NCBI RefSeq assembly: GCF_027492855.1
Contig: NZ_JAPUDY010000061.1
Span: 1-64,000 of the forward strand
Source: Acidovorax sp.
GTDB taxonomy: Bacteria; Pseudomonadota; Gammaproteobacteria; Burkholderiales; Burkholderiaceae_C
Length of the DNA stretch: 64,000 bases
Reading direction: 5' to 3'
The position numbers were made by a program, and so were the translations under genes. The notes beneath the pieces were generated by a model. That model ran no database searches and was not told where the DNA came from. It saw nothing but the letters and a program-made list of their open reading frames with translations. Shown one piece after another: positions 41,904-51,410 of this stretch (its first letter is position 1; every line of letters begins with the position of its first letter).

Positions 41904-44900
41904 TCACGGCCTCATCTTGCGCCGCAGATCCAGTGTGAACGGAAACTCCCGGCTGCCCGGCAGCTCGATGGTGGCGGGCGGCACCGCCAGCGGCCCCGGC
42001 GTGTGCCCCATGCGGAAGAAGCGCGCCAGGCGGCGGCTTTCGGCCTCGTAGGCGTTGACCGGGAAGGTTGTGTAGTTGCGCCCGCCGGGGTGGGCCACGT
42101 GGTACTGGCAGCCGCCGAGCGATCGGTTCATCCAGGTGTCGACGATGTCGAACGTGAGCGGCGCGTGGGCGCCAATGGTGGGGTGCAGGGCCGAGGGCGG
42201 GTTCCAGGCCTTGTAGCGCACGCCCGCCACGAACTCGCCCATGGTGCCCGTGGTTTGCAGCGGCAGCGGCTGGCCGTTGACGGTAACCACATGGCGGCTT
42301 TCGTTGAGGCCGGTTACGCGCACTTCGATGCGTTCCAGCGACGAGTCCACATAGCGCACGGTGCCCCCGGCGGAGCCTTCCTCGCCCATCACATGCCAGG
42401 GCTCCAGCGCGCTGCGCAAGGTGAGCTCCACGCCCATCGATTGCACCGTGCCGACCATGGGGAAGCGGAACTCGAACTGCGGCGCAAACCACGCGGCATC
42501 GAAGGCATAACCCGCCTCGGCCATTTCGGCCACTACATCGTGCATGTCCTGCTGGATAAAGGTGGGCAGCATGAAGCGGTCGTGCAGCTCGGTGCCCCAG
42601 CGCGCGGCAGGGGCGCGGTAGGGCGTCTTCCAGAAGCGGGCGATCAGCGCGCGCAGCAGCAACTGCTGCACCACGCTCATGCGGGCGTGGGGCGGCATCT
42701 CGAAAGCGCGCAGCTCCAGAAGACCCAGGCGACCGGTGCTGCTGTCGGGCGAGTACATCTTGTCGATGGAAAACTCGCTGCGGTGCGTGTTGCCTGTCAC
42801 GTCCACCAGGATGTTGCGCAGCGTGCGGTCCACCAGCCAGGGCGGCATGTCCTGGCCGTAGCGGGCACGGTTGGCTTCGATCTCGCGCAGCGCGATTTCC
42901 AGCTCGTAGAGCTGGTCGTTGCGCGCTTCGTCCACGCGCGGCGCCTGGCTGGTGGGGCCGATGAACAGGCCGCTGAACAAATAGCTCAGGCTGGGGTGGT
43001 TGTGCCAGTACAGCAGCAGGCTGGCCAGCAGCTCGGGGCGGCGCAAAAACGGCGAGTCGGCCGGGGTGGCGCCGCCCATCACAAAATGGTTGCCACCCCC
43101 GGTGCCGGTGTGGCGGCCGTCGGTCATGAACTTCTCGGCCGACAGGCGCGTCTCCCACGCGGCGTGGTACAGAAATTCGGTGTGCTCCACCAGCTCGCGC
43201 CAGTGGCTGGTGGGGTGGATGTTCACCTCGATCACGCCGGGGTCGGGCGTCACCGCGAGCACCTTCAGGCGCGCGTCGCGTGGCGGCGGGTAGCCTTCCA
43301 GCACGATCTTCATGCCCAGCGCTTTGGCCGTGGCCTCCACGGCGGCCAGCAGGTCCAGGTAGTCGTCTAGGCGCGCCAGCGGGGGCATGAAGACATACAA
43401 AACGCCGTACTTCTCGCCCACCTTCTCGGCCTTGGGGCCGCTGGCACGGCGCGGGTCGCGCACCTCCACACACAGGGCCGTGCGCGACAGCCCTGCGGCC
43501 GATGTGAACTTGCCGGGCGGCTGCGTGGGGCCTGCAAACGGGTCGGGCTGGCCCGGCTGGCGTGCGTGGTCGCCACCTGTTCCTGTTGTGCCCTGTGGCA
43601 TGGCATACCGCACACGCAGCGTGTGGGCCGCAGCCAGCGGGCCTTGGGGCGCGGTGGGGTCTGGCGGGATGAGGTGGTCGGCATCTGCCGCGCTCACCCA
43701 GGGCAGCGCATCGAGTGGCAGGCGGTAGCCCATGGGCGAATCGCCGGGGATGAGCAGCATGCGGTCGTCGCGGAAGAACCAGGGGCCGGTGCTCCACACG
43801 CTGCCCGCCCCTTCACCCGCCTGCAGCGGCAGCACATAGCCCACCACGCTGTCGAGCTTTTGTTCGAACACGCGGCGCAGGCGGGCGCGCTCCAGCTCGT
43901 CGTCCAGTCGCGCATCAAACGGATCAACGTTGACCGGCAGGCGCCGCTCGCGCCACAGGTAGTAGAAGGTGTCCTCGTAGCCGGGCTGGATGTGGCGGTC
44001 GGTGATGCCCAGCGTGTGCGCAAGGTGGTGGACAAAGCGCTCTGCGTCGTCGCTGGTGTAGTGCGAGGGGTCGCGCTCGTCGGCGAACAGCGCAGGGTTG
44101 TTCCACGCCGGTTGGCCGTCGGCGCGCCAGCAGATCGACAGCGCCCAGCGCGGCAATTGTTCACCCGGATACCACTTGCCCTGGCCAAAGTGCAGAAAAC
44201 CGCCCTGGCCGTATTCGGCGCGCAGCCTGTGGGTGAGCTCGGTGGCGTAGCCGCGTTTGGTGGGGCCCAGGGCGTCGGTGTTCCACTCGGCCGCATCGCG
44301 GTCGCCCACGGCCACGAAGGTGGGCTCGCCGCCCATGGTCAGGCGCACGTCGCCCGCCTGCAGGTCGGCGTCTACCTGGTCGCCCAGGGCCAGCACGGCC
44401 TGCCACTGGTCTTCGGTGTAGGGCTTGGTCACGCGGGGGGATTCGTAGATGCGCGTCACGCGCATCTCGTGGGCGAACTCCACCTCGGCCTCGTCCATCA
44501 GCCCCTCGATGGGCGCGGCGCCCGAGGGCTGGGGCGTGCAGGCCAGCGGGATGTGGCCCTCGCCCGCGAGCAGGCCGCTGGTGGCATCCAGGCCAATCCA
44601 GCCCGCGCCGGGCAGGTACACCTCGCACCAGGCGTGCAGGTCGGTGAAGTCGTGGTCGGTGCCGCTCGGGCCGTCGAGCGCCTTCACGTCGGGCGTGAGC
44701 TGGATCAAATAGCCCGACACAAAACGCGCCGCCAGCCCCAGGTGACGCAGCAGCTGCACCAGCAGCCAGCCCGAGTCGCGGCACGAGCCGCTGGCCTTTT
44801 GCAGCGTCTGCTCGGGTGTCTGCACACCGGGCTCCAGGCGGATGAGGTAGCGCACGTCCTGCGCCACCTGCTGGTTGAGCTGGACCAGGAAGTCGATGGA

Positions 44901-45320
44901 GCGTTGCTTGCTGCGGTCGATCTTGCCGAGATAGGCCTTCACCAGCGGCGTCATCGGCTCGGTGGCCAGGTAGGGCGTCAGCTCTTGCTGCACATCGCTG
45001 CTGTATTGGAACGGGATGTGCTCGGCCTCGGGCTCCAGGAAGAAGTCGAAGGGGTTGTACACCGCCATCTCGACCACCAGGTCCACCGTCACCTTGAAGC
45101 TGCGCGTCTTCTCGGGGAAGACCAGCCGCGCCTGGTAGTTGGCGAAGGGGTCTTGCTGCCAGTTGATGAAGTGCTGCGCAGGCTCGACCTTGAGCGAATA
45201 CGACACCACGTTGCTGCGGCAATGGGGGGCAGGGCGCAACCGCACCGTCTGCGGCCCCAGGGCAACCAGCCGGTCGTATTGGTAGTGCGTGACGTGGTGG
45301 AGTGCGGCGTGTATGGGCAT
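41904..45320 (-). CDS. DUF2126 transglutaminase-like large protein
   Basis: 1138 residues. N-terminal transglutaminase domain (HHVTHYQYDRLVALGPQTVRLRP, the Cys in KASGSCRDSGWLLVQLLRHLG, the His in DLHAWCEVYLPGAGW, DATSGLLAGEGHIPL), then the DUF2126 body with RLTMGGEPTFVAVGDRDAAEW and VEVRDPRRA. First gene of the minus-strand operon, with a 62-bp gap to the ATP-grasp gene. In other genomes this trio occurs with Anbu proteasome-like genes; none is seen here. Confidence 0.92.
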   Translation of the reverse strand: MPIHAALHHVTHYQYDRLVALGPQTVRLRPAPHCRSNVVSYSLKVEPAQHFINWQQDPFANYQARLVFPEKTRSFKVTVDLVVEMAVYNPFDFFLEPEAEHIPFQYSSDVQQELTPYLATEPMTPLVKAYLGKIDRSKQRSIDFLVQLNQQVAQDVRYLIRLEPGVQTPEQTLQKASGSCRDSGWLLVQLLRHLGLAARFVSGYLIQLTPDVKALDGPSGTDHDFTDLHAWCEVYLPGAGWIGLDATSGLLAGEGHIPLACTPQPSGAAPIEGLMDEAEVEFAHEMRVTRIYESPRVTKPYTEDQWQAVLALGDQVDADLQAGDVRLTMGGEPTFVAVGDRDAAEWNTDALGPTKRGYATELTHRLRAEYGQGGFLHFGQGKWYPGEQLPRWALSICWRADGQPAWNNPALFADERDPSHYTSDDAERFVHHLAHTLGITDRHIQPGYEDTFYYLWRERRLPVNVDPFDARLDDELERARLRRVFEQKLDSVVGYVLPLQAGEGAGSVWSTGPWFFRDDRMLLIPGDSPMGYRLPLDALPWVSAADADHLIPPDPTAPQGPLAAAHTLRVRYAMPQGTTGTGGDHARQPGQPDPFAGPTQPPGKFTSAAGLSRTALCVEVRDPRRASGPKAEKVGEKYGVLYVFMPPLARLDDYLDLLAAVEATAKALGMKIVLEGYPPPRDARLKVLAVTPDPGVIEVNIHPTSHWRELVEHTEFLYHAAWETRLSAEKFMTDGRHTGTGGGNHFVMGGATPADSPFLRRPELLASLLLYWHNHPSLSYLFSGLFIGPTSQAPRVDEARNDQLYELEIALREIEANRARYGQDMPPWLVDRTLRNILVDVTGNTHRSEFSIDKMYSPDSSTGRLGLLELRAFEMPPHARMSVVQQLLLRALIARFWKTPYRAPAARWGTELHDRFMLPTFIQQDMHDVVAEMAEAGYAFDAAWFAPQFEFRFPMVGTVQSMGVELTLRSALEPWHVMGEEGSAGGTVRYVDSSLERIEVRVTGLNESRHVVTVNGQPLPLQTTGTMGEFVAGVRYKAWNPPSALHPTIGAHAPLTFDIVDTWMNRSLGGCQYHVAHPGGRNYTTFPVNAYEAESRRLARFFRMGHTPGPLAVPPATIELPGSREFPFTLDLRRKMRP

Positions 45321-45424
45321 ATGCAGGCCATGCTAGCAAGTCCCGAGCCACAGTGGGCACAATTCCCGAGGCTGGTGCTGTACTAGCCGCTTGTCACGTC
45401 CATTGGGTAATAACCTTCTGCACC

Positions 45425-46153
45425 ATGTCCGTATCACCCCAACTTCTGCTTTTGCCCGGCCTGGCGGCCGACGAACGCATGTGGCACGGCGTGTTGCCGC
45501 TGTTGCCTGCAGCGCTGCGCCCCACGGTGGCCACGGCCCACCAGAATGCGACGCTGCACACCATCGAGGATTTCGCCGCCCGGCTGCTCGCGCAGCACGC
45601 GGGGCCGCTGGTGCTGGCGGGCGCATCGATGGGCGGCATGGTCGCCATGGAGGCCGCGCGCCAGGCGCCCGGGCGCGTGGCGGGCCTGGCGCTGCTGGGC
45701 ACCACGGCACGGCCCGAAACGCCCGACATGCGCGCCCTGCGCGAGGGCGCCATCACCTTGTTTGAGCAAGGCCGTGTGCGCGAAGTGATCGAGCCCAACG
45801 TGGCCCTGGCCTTCCACCCGGCCAACGCCGCCAACGCCGCGCTGGTGCAGGCCTACCTGGATTTTGTGCTGGATGCGGGTGCCGCCCACCTGGTGCGCCA
45901 GAACCGCGCCGTCATCCACCGGCCCGATGCACGCCTGCACCTGCCCCAGGCGGCTTGCCCCGTGCTGGTGCTGTGCGGCGAGGCCGACCAGCTCACGCCA
46001 CCCGAATGCTCCGCCGAGATCGCCGCGCTGGTGCCGGGCGCTGAACTCCACCTGCTGCCCGGCTGCGGCCACATGCTGACCATGGAGCAGCCCGGCGCCG
46101 TGGCCCGGCGGCTGGTGCAGTGGCTGGGGCGCAGCGGGTGGGTGGATGAATGA
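45425..46153 (+). CDS. alpha/beta hydrolase
   Basis: 242 residues from MSVSPQLLLLPGLAADERMW. Nucleophile elbow GASMGGM, Asp in LVLCGEADQLTPPE, and the His in LLPGCGHMLTMEQP form a normal triad. Cytosolic; substrate unknown. It diverges from the DUF2126 gene. Confidence 0.9.
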   Translation: MSVSPQLLLLPGLAADERMWHGVLPLLPAALRPTVATAHQNATLHTIEDFAARLLAQHAGPLVLAGASMGGMVAMEAARQAPGRVAGLALLGTTARPETPDMRALREGAITLFEQGRVREVIEPNVALAFHPANAANAALVQAYLDFVLDAGAAHLVRQNRAVIHRPDARLHLPQAACPVLVLCGEADQLTPPECSAEIAALVPGAELHLLPGCGHMLTMEQPGAVARRLVQWLGRSGWVDE

Positions 46154-46163
46154 ATTTGAATGA

Positions 46164-46221
46164 TTTTTGGCCTCTAGCGCTTGATGTATAAGCGCTAATA
46201 GCTATCAAAAATATAGCATTT
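46164..46221. repeat. double-hairpin repeat copy J (best consensus)
   Basis: tttttggcc, then tagcgcttgatgtataagcgcta (palindrome 2), then agctatcaaaaatatagca (palindrome 1). It lies in the gap between convergent genes and could serve as a terminator for both. Confidence 0.88.
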
Positions 46222-46243
46222 GTGCTTTGGATGTTGCCCCTGC

Positions 46244-47260
46244 TCAGCCGCCGCGCACCATGGCCATGATCTTGCCGGCGTCCAGCGTGGCGGCCTTCTG
46301 CTGGATTTGTGGCAGGTACTGCGACTGCATCTGCTTGGCGGGGTCGAGCAGGTTTTGGAAGGTATCGCGCAGCATGGCCGTGCTCATCACGCGGCCCCCG
46401 GCGTAGTAGCGCTTGGCCACCTGGCCCAGTGCATAGGTGGTGGCAAACGAAAACGCCATGCCTGTGGCCGCGCTGCCCAGGCCGCCGATGGTCCGGCCCG
46501 CCGCCTTGCCCAGCAGGCCGCCGAGCAGCTTGCGGCCAAACTGCTCGAGGTATTGCGAGGTCATGCCCACGCCTGCAGCGGCGATGAACTCCTTGATGTG
46601 GCCCTGGTCCAGCTCCACGCCGTGGGCCTTGCCAATGCCGTACACCATCTTCACCTGCATGGGGATGATGGCCATGGACGCCCAGGACTGGGGCAGCAGC
46701 TCCAGCGCACCGTTGAGCAGCGCGTAGTTGAGGATGGATTTGTCGAGTTCGGCATCGGCAGGGCCGAAGGATGTTGTGGTGGTTGCCGCAGGGGCTGGGG
46801 TGGCGGCCGCAGCGTAGGCAGCGGCACCGGCAGCCGTTCCTGCCACGCCCCAGGGCGCAGCCGAGGGGGCGGACTTCTCCGCCACATCCACCAATGTATC
46901 GGCATCGTGGTCAAACGCTGCCGTCTGCTGGGCGCCCAACTGCAGTGCGGCCTTGAGCGTGGCCAGAAACTGCGCTTCTGCAGGTGTCTGCCGCCCATCC
47001 ACATCACACACGCACACCGCCATCTCATAAGCCAGTTGGCGGTGCGCAGGGTCGCTCAGCGCCGCAGCGGCGGCTTGCACGCTGGTGCGCTTGAGCAGCA
47101 CGTCCTGGTAAATGTGTGGCAGGTCGGCCATGCCGCTGTCGCCCGCCAGTGATTGGGCGATGCGACGGATTTCGTCGCGCTCGGCATCGTCCTTGGTGCC
47201 GTCCGCAAAGGCGGCCAGCAAGGCAATGGTGAGGATGGATTTTTGCTGTTCGGTGTTCAT
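46244..47260 (-). CDS. TerB-like domain protein with C-terminal membrane-associated region
   Basis: 338 residues from MNTEQQKSILTIALLAAFADG. The N-terminal ~125 residues resemble tellurite-resistance TerB-like domains (LAAFADGTKDDAERDEIRRIAQ...CDVDGRQTPAEAQFLATLKAAL). An Ala-rich linker follows, and the C-terminal part (about 185-310) is helical and Gly/Ala-rich with a DUF697-like look (GVELDQGHIKEFIAAAGVGM, GRTIGGLGSAATGMAFSFATTYALGQVAKRYYAGG). Function unknown. Confidence 0.72.
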   Translation of the reverse strand: MNTEQQKSILTIALLAAFADGTKDDAERDEIRRIAQSLAGDSGMADLPHIYQDVLLKRTSVQAAAAALSDPAHRQLAYEMAVCVCDVDGRQTPAEAQFLATLKAALQLGAQQTAAFDHDADTLVDVAEKSAPSAAPWGVAGTAAGAAAYAAAATPAPAATTTTSFGPADAELDKSILNYALLNGALELLPQSWASMAIIPMQVKMVYGIGKAHGVELDQGHIKEFIAAAGVGMTSQYLEQFGRKLLGGLLGKAAGRTIGGLGSAATGMAFSFATTYALGQVAKRYYAGGRVMSTAMLRDTFQNLLDPAKQMQSQYLPQIQQKAATLDAGKIMAMVRGG

Positions 47261-47593
47261 GCGGGGCGGGCCTGGGGCCAAATAGAAGGAGCGATTCCGC
47301 AGAAGGCGCAACGGTGGCACAACGACTGCGGGGCTGGTGTCCAGATGCAGTCTAGGCCGCAGGCTTTCAACGCCACGGAGTGTGGGGAATTGACGGAATC
47401 TGGTAACCAGGTGCATCCCCAGGTGGCGGAAAGGCCGATTGCCACCGATACGGGTTTTTCCTTGCGTAGTTGAGCGACTGTGCATCGTTGCCGGGTTTGC
47501 TTACAGTGATTGCCTGACGACAAGGAGCAACAGCATGCGGGTGGCAGTGATCAAAGGCAGTGCGGGCAACCCAGATCCAGCGGAGGGCACACG
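47261..47593. other. divergent promoter region of TerB-like and acyl-CoA ligase genes
   Basis: 333 bp without a supported gene. It must hold promoters for both flanking genes. No operator or clear repeat was identified. Confidence 0.5.
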
Positions 47594-49114
47594 ATGAACA
47601 TCGCCCACCTGCTGCGCCGCAGCGCACAGCTTTACCCCGGCCAACCCGCTGTGCTGCACGGCGACCAACTGCTGTGGACCTACCAGGCGCTGGGCGCACG
47701 CACCGCCGCGCTGGCCGCCTGCCTGCGAGAGCACCACGGCGTGATGCCTGGCGACTGCGTGGCCCTCTACGCCGCCAATGCGCCCGAATACCTGGAGGCA
47801 CTGCACGCCATTTTGTGGGCGGGCGCCGTGTCGGTGCCGGTCAACTACAAGCTGCATGCCAAGGAGCTGGCCTATGTGCTGGCCGACTCCGGCGCTCGCG
47901 TGGTGCTGGTGTCCGAGGCTTTGACGGCCGCCGCGCAAGAGGCGGGTGCCGACCCCGTCCACACGCTGGTGCTGGGCTCTATGGCCTACCAAGCCGCCGT
48001 GTCGCACGCACCCATGCCGGTGTGCGACCGCGCGCCGGGAGACCTGGCCTCGCTGTTCTACACCTCGGGCACCACCGGCCGCCCCAAGGGTGTGATGCAG
48101 ACCCACCGCAACCTCTTGGCCATGACGGCCTGCTACTTCACCGATGTGGACGACATGCTGCCCGGCGATGCCATGGTCTACGCCGCGCCCATGTCGCACG
48201 GCGCGGGCCTGTACAACTACGCCCAGGTGCTGCGTGGCGGGCGGCATGTGGTGCCGGTGTCAGGCGGGTTTGAGCCCGCCGAGCTGGTGCAGCTCGCGGC
48301 CAGCGTAGGCCAGCTCACCCTGTTTGCCGCACCCACCATGGTCCACCGCCTGGTAGACCATGTGCGTGCCACGGGCGCTGACGTATCGGGCTTCAAGACC
48401 ATCGTCTACGGCGGTGGCCCTATGTATGCGGATGATTTGCGCAGCGCCCTGGCCGTGATGGGCAACCGCTTCGCACAGATCTACGGCCAGGGCGAAAGCC
48501 CCATGACCATCACCGCCCTCTCACGCGCGCAACTGGCCGACCGCAACCATCCGCGTTGGGCCGAACGCATGGTGTCGGTGGGCGTGGCGCAGTCGCTGGT
48601 GGAGGTGCGTGTGGTCGATGCCGCAGGCCAGCCCCTGCCCCCGGGCGAAACCGGCGAGGTGGTGGTGCGTGGCGACACCGTGATGCCCGGCTACTGGAAC
48701 AACCCCACCGCCACGGCGCAGACCTTGCGCGATGGATGGCTCTACACCGGCGACATGGGTGCGCTGGATGCCGATGGCTTTCTCACATTGAAGGACCGAT
48801 CCAAGGACGTGATCATCTCCGGCGGCTCCAACATCTACCCGCGCGAGGTGGAAGAGGTGCTGCTGCTCCACCCCCAGGTGCGCGAGGTTGCGGTGGTGGG
48901 GCAGCGGGATGCGGAGTGGGGTGAGGTGGTGGTGGCCTTCCTGGTGGCGAGTGAGAGTGGGGCGGTGGCTGATGTGGTGCTGGATGCTCTGTGTCTGGAG
49001 CACATTGCGCGGTTCAAGCGGCCGAAGGAATACCGGTGGGTGGAGGCGCTGCCGAAGAACAGTTATGGGAAGGTGTTGAAGACGGAGTTGAGGGGACGGA
49101 TATTGCTTGCGTAA
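47594..49114 (+). CDS. class I acyl-CoA synthetase (AMP-dependent ligase)
   Basis: 506 residues from MNIAHLLRRSAQLYPGQP. Adenylate-forming motifs are complete: FYTSGTTGRPKGVMQTH, IYGQGESPMT, GWLYTGDMGALDADGFL, and the C-terminal catalytic lysine in LPKNSYGKVLK. It activates a carboxylic acid as acyl-CoA; which acid is unclear. The last ~150 bp are GT-rich on the coding strand. Confidence 0.93.
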   Translation: MNIAHLLRRSAQLYPGQPAVLHGDQLLWTYQALGARTAALAACLREHHGVMPGDCVALYAANAPEYLEALHAILWAGAVSVPVNYKLHAKELAYVLADSGARVVLVSEALTAAAQEAGADPVHTLVLGSMAYQAAVSHAPMPVCDRAPGDLASLFYTSGTTGRPKGVMQTHRNLLAMTACYFTDVDDMLPGDAMVYAAPMSHGAGLYNYAQVLRGGRHVVPVSGGFEPAELVQLAASVGQLTLFAAPTMVHRLVDHVRATGADVSGFKTIVYGGGPMYADDLRSALAVMGNRFAQIYGQGESPMTITALSRAQLADRNHPRWAERMVSVGVAQSLVEVRVVDAAGQPLPPGETGEVVVRGDTVMPGYWNNPTATAQTLRDGWLYTGDMGALDADGFLTLKDRSKDVIISGGSNIYPREVEEVLLLHPQVREVAVVGQRDAEWGEVVVAFLVASESGAVADVVLDALCLEHIARFKRPKEYRWVEALPKNSYGKVLKTELRGRILLA

Positions 49115-49198
49115 AGTTGACTGATGCATTGAGCCAAGAGCGTACGCAGTCCGGGGAGGCTGCAGCGTATCGTGTTGAACGAAGCCTTTGGTCCGTGG

Positions 49199-49708
49199 TT
49201 ACTGAGATGGGCCATACGGCATAGGTTGATCCAGAAGCGGGCCGACGAACAGACCTGGCGCCACGTTTCGATGGGTGACGCGCCCACGATCCTGTACTGA
49301 AAGAACGTCGATCATCCATCGGCCTTGCCTTCGAAACGATGTTGCGTTTAGCTGATACAGCTTGCCGGCTTCTACACCCATTGGGAAGTCGCCTGAACCT
49401 TGCTCGAAATGACTCTGATAGCGAATGTTGAGTGTGTATGCTCCGGGCAGCAGGTAGATGACTGAGGCGCATCCGCCCTGGATCGTTGCAGGCCTGCCGT
49501 TTACGGCGCAAATGTATCCCGACTCGCTTTTTGGGCGCCCGTCAAGAATGAACACAGTCGCAACCTCGTCCTCTGGTCGGGTCTCGCCCTCATACCCATT
49601 CGCTCTAGTACCGGGATGAGGGGGAAATGCAGATGGCGGATTTGTTGAGCATCCCGTGGTAAGTAGTGCAGCAACGACTATAGGAAGACTGAAATTTCGA
49701 ATGAGCAT
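49199..49708 (-). CDS. hypothetical lipoprotein (169 aa)
   Basis: 169 residues with a lipobox LTTGC (MLIRNFSLPIVVAALLTTGC). The mature part is soluble and unrecognised, with two Cys (YICAV, GGCAS) and a PGAYTLNIRYQSHF strand. GC is visibly lower than in its neighbours, so lateral acquisition is possible. Confidence 0.75.
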   Translation of the reverse strand: MLIRNFSLPIVVAALLTTGCSTNPPSAFPPHPGTRANGYEGETRPEDEVATVFILDGRPKSESGYICAVNGRPATIQGGCASVIYLLPGAYTLNIRYQSHFEQGSGDFPMGVEAGKLYQLNATSFRRQGRWMIDVLSVQDRGRVTHRNVAPGLFVGPLLDQPMPYGPSQ

Positions 49709-49984
49709 TTGGCGTCGTCTAAAGTAGGAACTCCGCGAGAATTGCTGGAGGAGTTTGATGATAGAGGTCGGGAACTCAAATGATCTGACAGGCTCGTGAA
49801 ATCTGTCGGGCCTCAATCAGACAAACTATAGCTTTTCAATGGTCATGAATGGGGCTGCGGGCGCGCTTTGATGCGCTGTCCCTCCGAGCCAAACTTACCC
49901 AATCTCTACGGCAGTAAACCCGCTACCCCCACGGTTAAACCACCTGGCCTACCATTCTCATCTTTGTCCGCCGGAGCCCCGCCC

Positions 49985-50632
49985 ATGCCCACCACCCTCA
50001 AAATCGATTTCGTCTCCGATGTCTCCTGCCCCTGGTGCGTCATCGGCCTCAAAGCGCTGGAGCAGGCTGCTGATCGGCTCCAAGGCGAGGTGGCGCTGGA
50101 CCTGCATTTTCAGCCGTTTGAGCTAAACCCGCAGATGGGCCTTGAGGGCCAGGAGATCAACGAGCATCTGCAGGAAAAGTATGGCTCCACGCTGGAGCAG
50201 CTGGAGCGCAACCGCGAAGCCATTGCAGCGCGTGGAGCGGACCTGGGGTTCACCTTCGGCAAGGGCAAACGCAGCCGCGTCTACAACACCTTTGACGCGC
50301 ACCGGCTGTTGCACTGGGCCGAAGAAAAGGGCCTGCAGCCCCAGCTCAAGCATGCGCTGTTCAAGGCCTACTTCACCGATGGGCAGGACCCTAGCAACCA
50401 CGAAGTGCTGGTACGCGTGGCGGGCGAGGTGGGGCTGGATGTAGCGGAAGCGCGTGCATTGCTGGCATCAGACCGCTATGCCGACGTGGTGCGCGAGCGT
50501 GAGCAGTTCTATCTGCAAAACGGCATCCATTCGGTGCCCGCCATCATCGTCAACGAGCGCCATTTGATTCAGGGCGGTCAGCCGGTGGAGGTGTTCGAGC
50601 AGGCGCTGCGGCAGATTGCTGTGCAGGGGTAA
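49985..50632 (+). CDS. DsbA-family oxidoreductase (FrnE-like)
   Basis: 215 residues from MPTTLKIDFVSDVSCPWC, with the CPWC motif at C15 and C18 and a helical insertion of the FrnE/HCCA-isomerase type (LNPQMGLEGQEINEHLQEKYG). The C-terminus has VPAIIVNERHLIQGGQPVEVF with the cis-Pro. No signal peptide, so cytosolic. A thiol oxidoreductase or isomerase; the substrate is unknown. A terminator follows. Confidence 0.92.
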   Translation: MPTTLKIDFVSDVSCPWCVIGLKALEQAADRLQGEVALDLHFQPFELNPQMGLEGQEINEHLQEKYGSTLEQLERNREAIAARGADLGFTFGKGKRSRVYNTFDAHRLLHWAEEKGLQPQLKHALFKAYFTDGQDPSNHEVLVRVAGEVGLDVAEARALLASDRYADVVREREQFYLQNGIHSVPAIIVNERHLIQGGQPVEVFEQALRQIAVQG

Positions 50633-50634
50633 TT

Positions 50635-50688
50635 TTGCTATTATTTTGATAGCTTTCAGCGCTTTATATTAGGGCGGTGGAGGCTGTT
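50635..50688. repeat. double-hairpin repeat copy K (degenerate)
   Basis: tgctattattttgatagct (palindrome 1), then a decayed palindrome 2 (agcgctttatattagggcgg), between the frnE-like stop and its terminator. Confidence 0.65.
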
Positions 50689-50696
50689 TTGATCAT

Positions 50697-50724
50697 AAAA
50701 AAGGGGCCGATAGCCCCTTTTTTT
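50697..50724 (+). terminator. terminator after FrnE-like gene
   Basis: Stem aaaaaaggggc / gccccttttttt with a cgata loop; the poly-A/poly-T arms allow action in both directions. Confidence 0.9.
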
Positions 50725-50779
50725 ATGGAGAGTCTTTTCGCCGCTTCTTACCCGGATGCATTCAAAAATATCGACCCAT

Positions 50780-50840
50780 CCGTTCACGACTGAGCCAGTC
50801 GAAGCGCCGCGCAAGGCTTCGACTGGCTCAGCCCGAACGG
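50780..50840. repeat. REP-like inverted repeat, copy 2
   Basis: Inverted copy of the element at 26932: arms ccgttcacgactgagccagt...gaagc and gcttcgactggctcagcccg..., with a gcgccgcgcaag loop. It lies between the convergent FrnE-like and creA genes. Confidence 0.85.
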
Positions 50841-50885
50841 GTTGTTGGGTTGAGTTTGGGCGGATCGAACGTGAATCCATCCCTA

Positions 50886-51410
50886 TCACTTGCGCAGCGG
50901 AATGGCCGTGGCGCGGTCTACCGGCACGGCGGTCACGCTGTTCTGGGGGGAGCCGTCGATGAGCTTTTCGGAGTAGGTGAGGTAGACCAGCGTGTTGCGC
51001 GCTGGGTCCACCATGCGCACGATGCGCAGGCGTTTGAACAAAATGGACATGCGCTCGCTGAACACTTCTTCTTGCTGTTTTAGCGGCGTTGGAATGCTGA
51101 TGGGACCCACTTGGCGGCAGGCGATCGATGCCTCGGCGCGGTCTTCGGCCAGGCCCAGGGTGCCTTTGATGCCGCCGACGCGCGCCCGCGAGACGTAGCA
51201 GGTGACACCTAGCACGCCGGGGTCGTCATAGGCTTCCACGATGATGTCGTGATCGCGGCCGATCCACTGGAAGGCGGTGTCCACGGTGCCGACCTTTTCG
51301 CCCGATGCTGCATGGGCCGTGCCGACCACGCCCGCGAAGGCGAGCAGCGCGGTGGCCGCAATGCGTGCGGCCTTTTTTGTGCCTGTTGTGGCGGCGATCA
51401 TCATCATCAT
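50886..51410 (-). CDS. creA: CreA family periplasmic protein
   Basis: 174 residues. Signal peptide with AHA-A cleavage (LLAFAGVVGTAHA) and the CreA core: VGTVDTAFQWIGRDHDIIVEAYDDPGVLGVTCYVSRARVGGIKG, SIACRQVGPI, FKRLRIVRMVDPARNTLVYLTYSEKLIDGSPQN. The start is an ATGATGATGATG run whose first codon overlaps the cphA stop by four bases, so translation is coupled. CreA function is unknown. Confidence 0.94.
   Translation of the reverse strand: MMMMIAATTGTKKAARIAATALLAFAGVVGTAHAASGEKVGTVDTAFQWIGRDHDIIVEAYDDPGVLGVTCYVSRARVGGIKGTLGLAEDRAEASIACRQVGPISIPTPLKQQEEVFSERMSILFKRLRIVRMVDPARNTLVYLTYSEKLIDGSPQNSVTAVPVDRATAIPLRK

Noticed and set aside
51399-51410. catcatcatcat run as a possible His-tag-like or microsatellite feature
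   Set aside because: On the coding strand it is the ATG run at the creA start, described as such.
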